Below, piece after piece: positions 21,942 through 33,041 of a stretch of DNA of 64,000 nucleotides. Source of the stretch: Daucus carota subsp. sativus (taxonomy: Eukaryota; Streptophyta; Magnoliopsida; Apiales; Apiaceae). The stretch covers positions 2,597,135 through 2,661,134 of the forward strand of contig NC_030385.2 in assembly GCF_001625215.2 (NCBI RefSeq), given 5' to 3'. The first letter of the stretch is position 1, and every line of letters starts with the position of its first letter. A program made the position numbers and the translations under genes. Under the pieces are notes generated by a model. It saw only the letters and a program-made list of their open reading frames with translations. It was not told the DNA's origin and ran no database searches.

Positions 21942-22196
21942 CTCCCTCTCTCCCATTTAATTGTATACGTTTTTTTTCAACTGCTCGACACGCATTTCAA
22001 TATTCTTATAAAATATAGTTCCGTAACTTATTTTTGAGATTTTCTTTTTCTGAATAAAAATATAACATCCAAATTTTAATTCAGAAAAAGAAAATTTTAA
22101 AAATAAATTACACAACTGCACTTTATAGAAGTATTAAAGTCCGTGCCGCGTCCCCGTCCCCCAATGTATACTACTCATCAGGGAGAGCGGAGGGAG
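21942..22196. mobile_element. Stowaway-like MITE ('cgacacgcattt' family)
   Basis: CTCCCTCTCTCCCATTTAAT at the left and 'gggagagcggagggag' at the right, with TA on both sides (21940-21941, 22197-22198). It shares the subterminal GACACGCATTT word and AT-rich centre with the copies at 27508-27758 and 61663-61790. Confidence 0.75.
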
Positions 22197-22414
22197 TAAC
22201 ACATTAAAACTGGTGTTTGAGCAATTATAGTGGCTGTTTGGATGCAGTACTTCTGGGCTTAAAAGTGGCATAAGCCCACTTCCATTTATTTGCTGCCCGT
22301 TTGGCAAATTATATGAAATGTTCAAATACTGTAATAAAAGCCCAAGAAAAAAGTCAGAGAACCTAGCTTTTTTCCACGACGGAGGGAGTAACACATTAAA
22401 ACTGGTGTTTGAGC
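22189..22414. repeat. Exact 34-bp direct repeat around a hAT-like insert
   Basis: The 34 bases at 22189-22222 (starting GGAGGGAGTAACACATTAAA) recur exactly at 22381-22414. The copies include the right end of the Stowaway MITE. The 158 bp between them begin with 'tggctgtttggatgcag' and contain 'gcccgtttggcaaa', like hAT-type short elements. The repeat is too long for a transposase target duplication and fits break repair or a local tandem duplication. Confidence 0.8.
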
Positions 22415-22695
22415 CCGGCTACTTGTGTCATTAAAGTTTTAAACAAGCGGCCAATCCATCGAAGGTAATTGTTGAAAACACACCTACTACATATACCTAC
22501 AATATTTGGGCTCATCCTGGTGAAGCTTCGCACAGCATAATTTAGTCAAAGTCTTTTCATGTAATTTACATTAACTGCCTCGCTTAATGTTATTAGCGAA
22601 TGGCTGAGCTGTCATCAGTAAGATGCATGGATAGCATAAAACACAATCTTATAATTGAAAAAAAATATAAAAAAATGAGAGTGACTACGTACGTA

Positions 22696-22998
22696 CTCCC
22701 TCCGTCTCAATTTATAGGTCCAGTTTGGAAAAAAAATTTGTCCCAAAATACTTGTCCCTCTCTTCTTTCAATACAAATTTATCAACATATTAATTGTGTT
22801 TTTTTTGAAACTCAACATTATTCTCATTTCTCAATGTACTAACTCCCTATATTTATTGTGATTTTTTTGAAACTCAACTATATTCTCACTTATCAATGCA
22901 CTAATTAATGATACATGAGATAAGATTCTATCTAACCAACTTTTTTCTTAATATGTGTGTTTATTCCAAAATGGACCTATAAATTGAGACGGAAGGAG
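22696..22998. mobile_element. Stowaway-like MITE ('ctcaatttataggtcca' family)
   Basis: Left CTCCCTCCGTCTCAATTTAT and right 'aaattgagacggaaggag' are inverted repeats of about 30 bp, flanked by TA (22694-22695 and 22999-23000). A second copy in opposite orientation is at 33042-33481. Spurious ORFs read through it. Confidence 0.85.
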
Positions 22999-23169
22999 TA
23001 ACTTGCTAATTCAACTAGCTAATTCTACTGCAGGTTCATGGATAGCAGCTGAATGCAGATTAGAACTTAAAAATGGGCTGTTAGTTAGCCCTGCCGTCTA
23101 TTTCATTATCTCCCATTGTTTTTAATGAATATACATCATGTATCATAGCCGAACTAAAAAAACATTAGA

Positions 23170-23260
23170 CTTGTTGACATAAACATTGTAATATAGAATT
23201 AATCGAATATCGGGCTAGGGGAGGGAGTATCTGTAACGGTATGAGGCTATATATATATAC
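23170..23260 (+). promoter_or_regulatory. Conserved SAUR-unit promoter block, copy 1
   Basis: Contains TTGTTGACAT, GGGGAGGGAGTATCT (23218-23232) and the TATA region GGCTATATATATATAC. The same order of words recurs at 27424-27505 and 34742-34820 before the two intact SAUR genes, which marks it as the shared promoter of the tandem family. Confidence 0.6.
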
Positions 23261-23529
23261 ACGAGAGCAAGGCATCCATTTTACTAAACACTCCTGCAGC
23301 ATTTAACCATATCTCTTCTAATTGCTTAATTTTCCATTCATCTTATATAAAGAGTGTCTTAGCAGCTTTTTGTTCTTCATTCGGTAAATAGGATCTAATT
23401 AGGGTTTCTTTTTTTTTTTTTTTGCATAAATGGGCAAATCCAACTTGTCTGCAACCCTAGCTATATAGCTTAATTATATATATTTTTAATATTTATTCAT
23501 TTCATCATCTTGTTGGACCTCATATATAT

Positions 23530-23836
23530 ATGTTGATGGATTGCGAAAAGGCTAGTGGTGGGAAGAAAAATCTAATCACCAAGACATGGCAGCGTTGTCG
23601 ATCCATCCCGGCCAGCCGAGGCAGATCTTTCGCAACACTTCCAACTTCCAAGCCTTCCCAGATCTCTCTCAACAAAAGAGAGCAAAACAAAAACAAACTG
23701 CAAAATGGCGACCCGACCCGACGCATACGGGTCATGCAGTCCGTTTAGTCCGACCCGACGCTCGTACAGAAATGGCGATACGGGTTTTGGTTCATATGGT
23801 CTTCTAACTCCATCTCGGCTGATTAGAATGAATTAG
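23530..23836 (+). pseudogene. SAUR pseudogene with its core domain deleted
   Basis: The first 58 codons (MDCEKASGGKKNLITKTWQR and on to about LQNG) match the two intact SAUR genes downstream, and the last 90 bp encode the family's C-terminus (TRRSY..GFGSYGLLTPSRLIRMN). Roughly 245 bp between them, the whole SAUR domain from GCFFVYVG to the CG-rich linker, are absent. At the joint sits a short filler of repeated GACCCGAC, probably copied from the neighbouring CCGACCCGACGC. The frame is lost across the joint, giving a 72-codon ORF. The promoter block is retained, so it may still be transcribed. Confidence 0.85.
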
Positions 23837-25733
23837 TGTAATGTCTGGATACTTGTCCAACAAGAACAAGACAGTTAGTCATATATGTGTACTCGGCTGT
23901 TAGTTGTATAATACAACTTGTAATTAGTAATGCATGCAGCTTGTAACATAATGCAATATCGGTAGATATATTAATCATAAACATGTTGGTTCTATTTTAT
24001 TTTTAATATAGTGCAAAATTTATTACCAAAAATCTTTACAAAACCACAGCATTCTAATTTCCGACAGTCTAATTTTGACAGAATGCAACCGAAATTAAAT
24101 TTCTGAATTTCATTTAAAAACTGAAAATTTGGACGAAAAGTTAAGATGACTGCCCAAATTTGCTAAAATTTGAACTTGACGACAGTATATTGTTGAACTA
24201 ACTGACTCTACAAACAATTTTTAAAATTTGAATTTTGACTGACTATCTTTGCTATCAAAATTAAATATTTTAAAATTCGACTGACTATCTTTACTATCAA
24301 AATTAAATATAATTTTGACAGATTAAATTCGACAAGAACCAGCTTCTTCGATATTATGCGGTCGAAAAAATTAATTTGATGATTATTTTCGACAGCTGAT
24401 AATTTCAACAATATTCCGTTATAATTAACAATATAATGTCATATTACAATAAATAAATTATCATAACATCAATTACGATAATTATTTTCAACCACCAACT
24501 AATAGTACTCGATGAAAATCAGCTATTATGAACCACAAATGTAGAGCATAATTATTTTCGATAAGAAGCATATAATAGAAGCTCATCTTTACACCTCGAA
24601 CAGACTTGTTAGAGGTCGATGCACTGGTCAGAAGAAGATCTCCCTTGTTTCACGGACAAACCTAAACATTTAATTCTAGGTATAGACTAGAAGCTCATCT
24701 GATCGGTCTGTATTCTCTAGAAAACATGGAGCATTCACGCTAATACCAATTTTGGTCGTTTTAGTCTTTCATAATCATTATAGGAGATGGTATAGCATAG
24801 AGATAAACGAATTTTGGTTGAGGACCCTATAACCAAAATGAATTGGTAAATCATTTAAATCAACTGAATAGCCCCGGTCCTTTATATCGATATAAAGCCA
24901 CACTTGAAACTTAAGAAGAGGGGTTCAAACACATTCAAGAAAATGAGGAGTACAAGTTATTACCATTTCTTCTTCGCCCCCTCCTTGTAAAAAATACGAC
25001 ACGAATATACCCTTCTTGAGATTTTAAAAAAGTAACTTCGATTAATGCAGTTTTGAAATGTGATAAGTATAAATTATGATTATGGCATAATCCAGGCTTG
25101 AATAATTTGCATTAATACGATGTTTAAGGAGTAATAAAATATAACTATTGACATGTAATGTTATGACATATACGAAATGCCAGACTCATCTAATTAATTT
25201 AACATTATCCACTTGCCATATAATTTAAACACGAGGCATCAATTGTTGGTGTTTGATAAACAGGTGGCCGACGAATTTATCTTAAGTATTTGGCAAACAC
25301 ACACGTACCACTTATGTATTCAAAATATTTGTTTAGGTAGTTTGATTTATTATAATAATAAAGATTATTTATGAATAAATTATGATCATAAGTAATTTTT
25401 ATCAAAAAATTATTAAAAATTAAGTAAATAAAAAAATATCTCAAATTAACATCTAGTTTTAAATCAGTTTTGATTTATTTCTGATTTGAAACCCGTTTCG
25501 ATTTATTATATAAACAAACATTCTTAAAATTGAAACAGTTTTGAGTCTCAGCTTAAGTCGGTTTTAATTGTCCATCCAAAAGATTCTTATCATCGTGCTT
25601 ATATTAATTAACAATAGCAAGCTGTGTACTTCCCTTCAATTATAAGCTATTTGTGTATACTAGTTGCTGAACATAATGCTCGACATAATGGATTCATCCT
25701 CAAGCCAACTTTAACCCTAATCTTGATATTGGT
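23837..25733. other. Spacer between SAUR units, partly duplicated
   Basis: No gene. Around 24681-24790 the phrase 'ggtctgtattctctagaaaacatgga' and following bases match 28944-29060 downstream of SAUR copy 2. Around 25190-25330 'gttatccacttgc' and 'aacaggtgg.cgacgaatt' match 33580-33720 upstream of copy 3. This shows that flanks as well as coding regions were duplicated. Repeated 'gactgactatctttgctatc' words lie near 24235-24300. Confidence 0.5.
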
Positions 25734-25908
25734 GGTGTTCGGCCCGGCTTCTAGATTTACAAATTAAAAACAGTTATTCGTACCGATAAAAAGTGAAGAA
25801 GTACAAAGTTGCAAATATTTTAATCACTTATATGTTTTAACTTGTTTTTAATTTCTACTTCACTTTTTTGCTTTAAACACTAAACACTTATTTTAAACTT
25901 CACCGAAC
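25734..25908. mobile_element. Short hAT-like MITE
   Basis: GGTGTTCGGCCCGGCTTCTA at the left and 'aaacttcaccgaacag' at the right are inverted; subterminal 'acagttattcgta' and 'acttgtttttaatttctact' are typical of the short hAT-like elements seen elsewhere here. No clear target duplication. Confidence 0.45.
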
Positions 25909-26025
25909 AGTTCCGTTATTTTCTCAGGCTTTTGCTGTATCATCTTCATGATTCCCGTGTATTGGTTGATGAACTAATGCTCGGGCGGAATCACAGATAT
26001 TCAACATAGAACTTGTGTACACAAA

Positions 26026-26333
26026 TGTTGTGTTTGGTTGGGGTGAATGATTCCGGAAGGAATGGAATGAAAAATGAACTATATTATGGGCAATTGTTAA
26101 CAAATTTGATCCGATACTCCATTCCATTCCTTACATTATGTGCTAGAGATCATACCTTCAATTTGGGATGGAATGCTCCATTCTCTCCTACCCCCAATTT
26201 CTTCTCAAATCTCATCATAGCAATTTTGCATTCACTTAAATTTATTCTAAAATTTCCCTCCTATCTCTATTAGTTCCAAGTAATTTTACTCATTCCATTC
26301 CATTCCATCCATTCTCCCCAACCAAACACAACA
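26026..26333. mobile_element. Tourist/Harbinger-like MITE (TGTTGTGTTTGG family), copy 1
   Basis: Perfect 18-bp terminal inverted repeats TGTTGTGTTTGGTTGGGG/CCCCAACCAAACACAACA, with 3-bp flanks AAA on both sides. Subterminal 'gaatggaatg' runs. A second copy, inverted, lies in intron 5 of the FATB gene (62821-63128). Confidence 0.85.
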
Positions 26334-27423
26334 AAAGCGTACAATAGGGAAACTACGGTTGCGTCACTGCGTTCAACTCTAAATTATACATGCACGTGAC
26401 ATATCAATAAAATGCATGGTTTTTAAAACAAGAACTTTAACTACAATTTTTCAACTAAAATTAAAAGCAGAATTGGGCGTTAGTTTTAGACTAGTTGCTA
26501 CTTGCTGGCAGTTGTATGTTTACTTTCTGTTTACAATCTTATGGACCATCCGATCTGTAACTAAGATTGCCTTTTATATAAAATTTTTATAATTTGTGGA
26601 TTGGTCAATATATTTTCTTTTACACAAAACTTTTTTATGCCTAATTGTTTGGTAACAATTATTCCTCCACACCTTATTTTTCCACGCTGCATTTTAAGCG
26701 ATATTCGATTTTTTGATATATAAATGTCAAAGTATACACAATATAAGGATAATACCTGACAAAGTTCTTAATTCTTATGTTAGGAGCAAGATGGTAAACC
26801 TTTTTTCATGGCTTGTGGCTTATAAACAGTTTATTTTATTCCTACTATTTATGTAAAGAAACTGTAAGTTAACTTTCCATTTATGAGGTAGAATTTGAAA
26901 TAATAAACACTTCATTTAATTAAGTATCTTACAAATACTGTAATAATTTTGTAGAAGACCTTTTCTATGTCTTATATTATTATTTACTAAAAAGTTATAA
27001 CCCCGTTCTGACTATACTTTATTTTTGATACACATGAAAAACGATAGGACCTGACAGTTTCTCACAAAATATAGTTTAATAAATTAATTTTTTTTCTTTC
27101 TCAATAAAAATTTATTGTTTAAACTTTTATGCACAACATACACATTTTTTAAGAAAATGGTGAACTCCATTTTAATGTACATTCGAAATTCGTGTCAAGA
27201 AAAATGTAAAAATCAGAGGGACCCATGGAGTATATATATATTTTTTCAATATTCTTAAATATAAATATGTATAAAGTCGCCGGGCATGGTCGCATGGAGC
27301 TAGCTTTACTTTTCAACTAACAAATCCAGCTGAATGCAGATTAGAAGTAGTGGTCCATTACGTGTTTGTCGTTATATAGAGCCCTTTAGTTTTTAATGCC
27401 TTAGACGAATACGAACACTTTGG
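26334..27423. other. Upstream flank of SAUR copy 2, no gene seen
   Basis: AT-rich sequence without recognisable gene or element ends. Confidence 0.45.
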
Positions 27424-27505
27424 CGTCGTTGACATAGTAATCCATCATTCGAATCAGGCCGGGGGAGGGAGTATCTGGCTAGAATGGATTAGGCTATACA
27501 TATAT
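27424..27505 (+). promoter_or_regulatory. Conserved SAUR-unit promoter block, copy 2
   Basis: GCGTCGTTGACAT, GGGGGAGGGAGTATCT (27461-27476) and GGATTAGGCTATACATATAT match the blocks before the other two units. A Stowaway MITE has landed directly downstream (27508-27758), between this block and the coding region. Confidence 0.6.
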
Positions 27506-27507
27506 AT

Positions 27508-27758
27508 GCTCCATCTGTCCGCATGTCCCTCTCATTTTTTTACAGTTTTTTTACACTACTCGACACGCATTTTAAGAAGCATATACAACATAGTTTTATA
27601 CTTTATTTTTTTATTTTTTTTATAAAAGTTTAAACATCAAATTCTTATTTAGAAGTGAAAAAAAATTCAAAATAATTTCTCAAACTACATTATATGAGGG
27701 CATTAGAATGCGTGTCGAGCCCCGTTCACACATAAACAAATTAGGGTGATGGAGGGAG
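27508..27758. mobile_element. Stowaway-like MITE between promoter block and SAUR copy 2
   Basis: Left end 'gctccatctgtccgcatgtccc' and right end 'gggtgatggagggag' with TA duplications; subterminal CGACACGCATTT / 'gcgtgtcga' inverted pair. It is absent at the same position of units 1 and 3, so it inserted after the unit duplication. Confidence 0.75.
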
Positions 27759-28021
27759 TATAAATGTAACCATTTTACATTTTACTAATCATCAGCTCTC
27801 TCAAATACATCATCTCTTAAATATCTTTTCCACTTTGTTCTTTAAACAACAATATAGTCTAGCTAGGGTTTGTTTCCGTGGGTAAACTGCCGTAAACCTA
27901 GAGCAACACTATCAAACCCTATATAGAGCAACACTATCAAACACTCGACCTTAGGAATATTATTATTATTTATATTCATTTCTATCATCTTAATTCTTTT
28001 CTATCTCAACCATATACGTAC

Positions 28022-28543
28022 ATGGAGTGGGAAAAGTTGAGCAATGTTAAGAAAAATCTAATCACCAGAACATGGCAGCGTTGTCGATCCATCCCGAGAA
28101 GACGGAAATCTTTCGCACCACTTTCAATTCTTCCCAGATCTCTATCATGCAAAGAGAGCAAAACAAACTGCAAAATGGCTCCTCGTGGTTGCTTCTTCGT
28201 CTACGTCGGACCGGAGAAGCAGAGATTCGTAATCAAGACCGAGTACGTGAATCATCCTTTATTCAAAATTTTGCTCGAAGAGGCCGAAACCGAATACGGT
28301 TTTATGAGCGACGGTCCTATCTTGCTTCCATGTGATGTGAATCTTTTTTACAAAGTCTTAGCAGAGATGGATAGTGGTAAATGCGAGAATCAAGTTTACA
28401 TGAGGTCGAAATCATGTGGCCTTGCATACGGACTATGTAGTCCGTTCAGTCCGACCCGACGATCGTATAAGAATGGCGGTATGGGGAAGGAATTTGGTTC
28501 ATATGGCCTGCTTACTCCATCTCGGCTCATTAGAATGAACTAG
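28022..28543 (+). CDS. SAUR-like auxin-responsive protein, copy 2
   Basis: Small auxin-up RNA protein. SAURs are short-lived plant regulators; the best studied inhibit PP2C.D phosphatases and so promote H+-ATPase activity and cell expansion. Single exon, 173 aa, as expected for intronless SAURs. The SAUR domain spans about residues 52-116: MAPRGCFFVYVGPEKQRFVI, NHPLFKILLEEAETEYGF and ILLPCD are the conserved blocks. The basic N-terminal extension (KNLITRTWQRCRSI) and the C-terminal SYGLLTPSRLIRMN are shared with the other tandem copies. An internal ATG at the domain start (MAPRG) exists, but the longer frame is conserved between copies and was preferred. Promoter block at 27424-27505, now separated by a MITE. 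Confident on family; which SAUR subgroup is not determined. Confidence 0.92.
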   Translation: MEWEKLSNVKKNLITRTWQRCRSIPRRRKSFAPLSILPRSLSCKESKTNCKMAPRGCFFVYVGPEKQRFVIKTEYVNHPLFKILLEEAETEYGFMSDGPILLPCDVNLFYKVLAEMDSGKCENQVYMRSKSCGLAYGLCSPFSPTRRSYKNGGMGKEFGSYGLLTPSRLIRMN

Positions 28544-29169
28544 CTAGTAAGTGTCTGGATCCTTGTCCAAAAAGAACAAGACAGATTGGTCATAGGTATG
28601 TATTTTGTTAATTATTTAGAAATCTTCGCGGCTTGTTTGTATATATCCCACCATACATAATCTATTGTTGCATAAATCAATAATACAGTTCAAGTTTGTC
28701 TTTCTACTGTCAATTATAATTGTTGCAGTTTAAATAAAATGACATCCGAAACCTAGTCATACAAAGTATCATTTTCTTCGGCGACAATGCCGATAAAATA
28801 TTGAAATATAGACATATAATGTAAAATATTTTGAAAGATATCCACCTGTTTCCTCAGATAGATTTAGTGATACATAGAGATTGTTAGTGTCATAGCTAGT
28901 AGTCACCATTTTTAATCACGGTACAGCTCAGAGGACCATCTGACCGGCCTGTATTCTCCAGAAGACATGAAGTATTAATGCTAATATATACCACTTTTCG
29001 TTTTTTCCAGCAAGTCTTTCGGAACCTGTATAATTAGATCAGTTTATGATCATGATGATGGATATTGGTAGAGGAAAGCGATAAAATAATTAAAGCACAA
29101 TTGCTAAACTACTTCTCTCACTGCCAGACACCGATTCTAAGTACTTCCAAGGCAACCTGCATCAAACTG
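28544..29169. other. Downstream flank of SAUR copy 2
   Basis: Begins with 'gtctggatccttgtcc...gaacaagacag', a 3' flank shared with the other two units, and includes the duplicated 'cctgtattctccagaagacatg' segment. No gene. Confidence 0.5.
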
Positions 29170-29790
29170 TGATCAAATGAGTTCAATCGTTCAATTTTAT
29201 TTAGGGGCCTACTTTCTGTAGAAATTTTGAGATACATAAAAGGTACGCTAATCATGGTTTATTTTACTTGCACTCTCAAAATTCAAAATTAGTAGGGTAT
29301 TGATATAGTGATTATGGTGGAGAGACTTGGAAGACCGAAAAGAAAAAGCACTTCAAACTGTGCTTTTCATATCGGTTGGGCTATATTTTCATGATCATCA
29401 AAGAAATAACAAATAATTGCACTCTCATCATGTGAAGCCGAGTATCTCGCGGTAGCGGTGGCAGCATGCCAAGCTTATGTGGTTAAATTACAATTTGGAC
29501 GAGTTAAATCTTGTAAAGGACGATCCGGTTACCATATTTATATAGATAATAAATTTTCTATTTCTCTCGTGAAAAATCCGGTCTCACACAGTTTTAGCAA
29601 ACACATCGACATAAAATATCATTTCTTCACGAAATAGTTAATGATAAAATCATGGAGCTAGTGCACTATTGAACATAAGATAATCTAGCCGATATTTTCA
29701 CATAACCGTTAAAGTCGAACGTGTTTCAGAAATTAAAACAAATTTTGCAATGCAAAATCCGATTTGAGGGGAGTGTTAGAATTCAAACCC
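29170..29790 (+). mobile_element. Fossil Copia LTR-retrotransposon fragment (RNase H end)
   Basis: A fragment from the 3' end of a Ty1/Copia polyprotein: words such as ALSSCEAEYLAV and KHIDIKYHFF mark the RNase H region, followed by a polypurine tract and the first bases of a 3' LTR. The rest of the element, including the 5' LTR and upstream domains, is absent here. It is broken, with several breaks, and looks old. Confidence 0.8.
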
Positions 29791-31480
29791 TCGTAAGTAT
29801 AGTAGCAGTATTGGTAATAATGCATGGAAATTAATAGGCATCCTAGAATTATGGATTTAACAATATTGCAGCAGCAGCATCTGGATAAAATATAGGGGCT
29901 GAATTTAAAGATGATGCGAAATCAGATACAACTGCATACATGTACAGCTACAAGAAATTTGAAGCATGAAAGTGAACACGTACGGAGCATGCATATACTA
30001 GCAGATTAGCAGTCATCCAGGATTAAAAGGCTCGGTTTTTAAAGATATAAGGTCTGGAGGCTGACAGTGATTAGATGCAGTAAACATCAAAGGAGTAAAA
30101 TAAGGTAGGCTGATGATAACACCGTAATATCATAAATTAATTATTAGATCAGCCCGAAGCTTTGGTACTAGAAAAAGAATAAAAGCTCTGTGTTTGTAAC
30201 ATTGTGTAATAATTATAGTTAAATTATAAACCGAAAATGATTTTCCTTTTTTTTTAAGCCATATTATTAATAGAAAAACCAGCATACAACAGACAGAAGA
30301 GCTACACTTGCTTGAAACTAGAACAGCTGAAAATAACTACTCCTGAAACAAAGAGAAAATGATAAGGAAGTCCATCACCATTTCAAGAGAAAGGCTATAA
30401 GTCCATAAGACTAATATTGGAATACCCGCTTCCAACCTTCACAATAAAGTACCAAACACCCTTCAAATTTGATGAGCTTATTCAAGAAACGAGTTGATTT
30501 TATCATGATACAACCAAGTCTGATTTCTAAATAATTGAATGATAAGTCCTGTAGAATATATTCCGTAGTAGAGATATAGTTATCATTACAAATAAAATTA
30601 TTTAATTGATCTCAAAAGACTTCTAAAAGTTTAAGGAAAAATACAAAATTCATTTGACACCCGGAGAATTATAGTATTCCCCAATATTTCAAAATTTAAC
30701 GATATAAAACAATATTAAGAGTTGAGCTAGCCAGATAAAAAAAAAAAATCAATACACCATTTCAATATCGTGTTAAATTTTTCTGTATAATAATTTTGGT
30801 TGTATATATGATTGAGGATCACGCACTTTTCATACAAGTGGTATTGAAATTCAATCGCGTTTTTTGTATGCGGGTAAGTCATGAAAATGGGGTCACTTGT
30901 TCAGTAACAAAATCAACAATTCGATGATTTTTATTATGTACATGTGAGCTAAATTGGATCCAAATATAAAAGAATAAATTATATACATGATTGGTGGTGG
31001 CTATATATTTTATCAAATTTCAAAAAATGATTAAAATTTCAAATTAATAAATTAATGGCCGGATCCATTTTCTAATAATAGTTCCTACTAAGTTGTAACA
31101 TGAGAATGACTCATTATTTTAAAAGTCTAAAATAAAATTTGTCCATCCTTTAATTAAAAAATGAGATACATAAAAAACTATCATTATTTTAAAATATGTA
31201 AAAACCAAAATCGATCGTTAATATGTAAATTTGAAAATTTAACTAGTTCAGAAATTCGACATGAAAAACGGCTCAAGAAAAAATTCTGTGGGAGGCATTT
31301 GCGGAATGAGGATCTCCGACCATCAAAGTCTTTAGCTAAAAATTTAATTGGCATATTAATTAAAAACGATAAATATAATCATTTTTGTTAAAAATTCACA
31401 CTCCAATCATACTCATCCCGTGCCTATAATTATATATAGCTAACCTCTTAATAATCAACCTCTTATGAAAGGCTATATTA
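29791..31480. other. Spacer, nothing firmly recognised
   Basis: Contains a T/A-rich stretch starting near 30243, followed by a more complex segment to about 30560 that could be an old retroposed tail. Near 31308-31430 there are words ('ctccgaccatcaaagtctttagctaaaa', 'cactccaatcat') related to the Tourist family that begins at 31481. No gene supported. Confidence 0.4.
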
Positions 31481-31890
31481 GAGCATCTCCAACCATGAGA
31501 AGCCCTTAGCTAAAAGTCTAAGTGTCTTACCAAAATTAAAAATTATAGCTAATACCCACAAAAAACAGCACTCCAACCATAGCAAGCCCTTGTCTATAAT
31601 TATAGTCATCCCCTATGGATGACTATATATATTTGTCGAACCACTACAGATCTGTAGTGAATTCCACGTCATCTCTCGCAATTTATTTTCCACCTTTCCG
31701 CCGATTACATATTATTTATTACTATATTAAACTGATATATTTTATTAATAACATATTATTTTTAAATTATAGCCAACCAATATAGCCAATACCATTGAAG
31801 CACAATATTTTACAAGTTCAACAAATTTTACATAATGTCTTACAAGTGCCATTTAGCCAACGATTACCGCCAACGCTATTGGAGATGCTC
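31481..31890. mobile_element. Tourist-like MITE (GAGCATCTCC family), copy A
   Basis: Terminal inverted repeats GAGCATCTCCAACC and 'ttggagatgctc' with the TTA target duplication of PIF/Harbinger elements on both sides (31478-31480 and 31891-31893). About 410 bp, no coding capacity. Confidence 0.85.
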
Positions 31891-31919
31891 TTAGTCAATC
31901 AACTACATATCTGTAAGAA

Positions 31920-32050
31920 ATCAGTAGGAAGATTACACATCACTTATTACCTTGTTAAATTGATTTATTCTATTTATAACAATCTAAAATATTAATAACA
32001 TACTATTTTTAAATTATAGACAACCAATATAGCTAATACCATCGAAACAG
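31920..32050. repeat. Partial internal copy of the same Tourist family
   Basis: Sequence from 'gattacacatcacttatta' to 'accatcgaaacagatgtc' repeats the interior of copies A and B (including 'attatagacaaccaatatag') without its own ends. It lies between the two complete copies. Confidence 0.55.
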
Positions 32051-32058
32051 ATGTCTTA

Positions 32059-32482
32059 GAGCATCTTCAACCATGAGAAGCCCTTAGCTAAAAGTCTAGG
32101 TGGCATTCCAAAATAAAAAAATTTAGCCAATGCCCAAAAAAACACCACTCCAACCATAGCAAGCCCTTGTCTATAATTATAGTCATCCTCCTATGGATGA
32201 CTATATTTGTCGAATCACTACAGATCTGTAGTAAATTCCACGTCATCTCCCGCAATTTATTTTCCTCCTTCCCGTGGATTACATATAAATTATTATCATA
32301 TTAAAATGATATATTCTATTTATAACAATCTAAATATTAATAATACACTATTTTTAAATTATAGCCAACCAATATAGCCAATACCATTGAAGCATAATGT
32401 CTTACAGGCTCAGCAAATTTTACATTATGTCTTACAGGTCCAATTTAGCCAACGATTATAGCCAACGCCATTGGAGATGCTC
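32059..32482. mobile_element. Tourist-like MITE (GAGCATCTCC family), copy B
   Basis: Same ends as copy A and TTA duplications at 32056-32058 and 32483-32485; the interior is closely similar and in the same orientation ('agcaagcccttgtctataat', 'actacagatctgtag'). Confidence 0.85.
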
Positions 32483-32918
32483 TTACATGTTTAGTAAGTT
32501 TTACATAATGCCTTACAGGTCTAATTTAGTCAACCATTATAGCTAACCATTATAGCTAACCTCACTGATTATAGTTTGCTTGACCAAGTATAATATGTGG
32601 GATATATTTGATCCAGAAAATATAATTTAGTATGATGTGGTATAAATTTCATCTAAGAAATATAATTATTGGCTACATTGCATTGAAAGTTGAAATAAGA
32701 CAACTAATTTAAAACAATTTTTAGTTATCAAAAGTGGAAATATAATATGAAACAGAGGGAGTAACCGCCAAATATGTGCTCTTGGTTTCAAAATCAATGA
32801 TTTCGATTTTCGTCAGCTTGCATTAAACATGTCTTTAAGCTTTGGCCGGTTAGCTGAACTCTATTAATTTCAATCTCTACAGTTTCTTTTTTATCACATT
32901 CCTCATTCGTATTACTTA

Positions 32919-33039
32919 CTCCCTCCGTCCCAATGAATAATATATATTGGGATTGGACACTCTCCACCAAAAAAAAGTGTAAGAAATGAGTAAAGTTAGA
33001 TGAAAAGTGGTTGAATTGGTGGGTCCTACTTATTTTTAA
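32919..33039. mobile_element. Truncated Stowaway-like MITE
   Basis: Left end CTCCCTCCGTCCCAATGAAT and subterminal 'gggattggacac' of a common plant Stowaway type. The right end is missing where the next MITE begins at 33042. Confidence 0.6.
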
Positions 33040-33041
33040 TA

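Noticed and set aside
22134-22394. 86-codon minus-strand frame
   Set aside because: It spans the Stowaway end and the hAT-like insert between the 34-bp repeats; no domain.
28072-28335. Second plus-strand frame overlapping SAUR copy 2 (and the equivalent at 35177-35374 and 23586-23807)
   Set aside because: Off-frame shadows; only the longer frame carries the SAUR domain and is conserved in meaning between copies.
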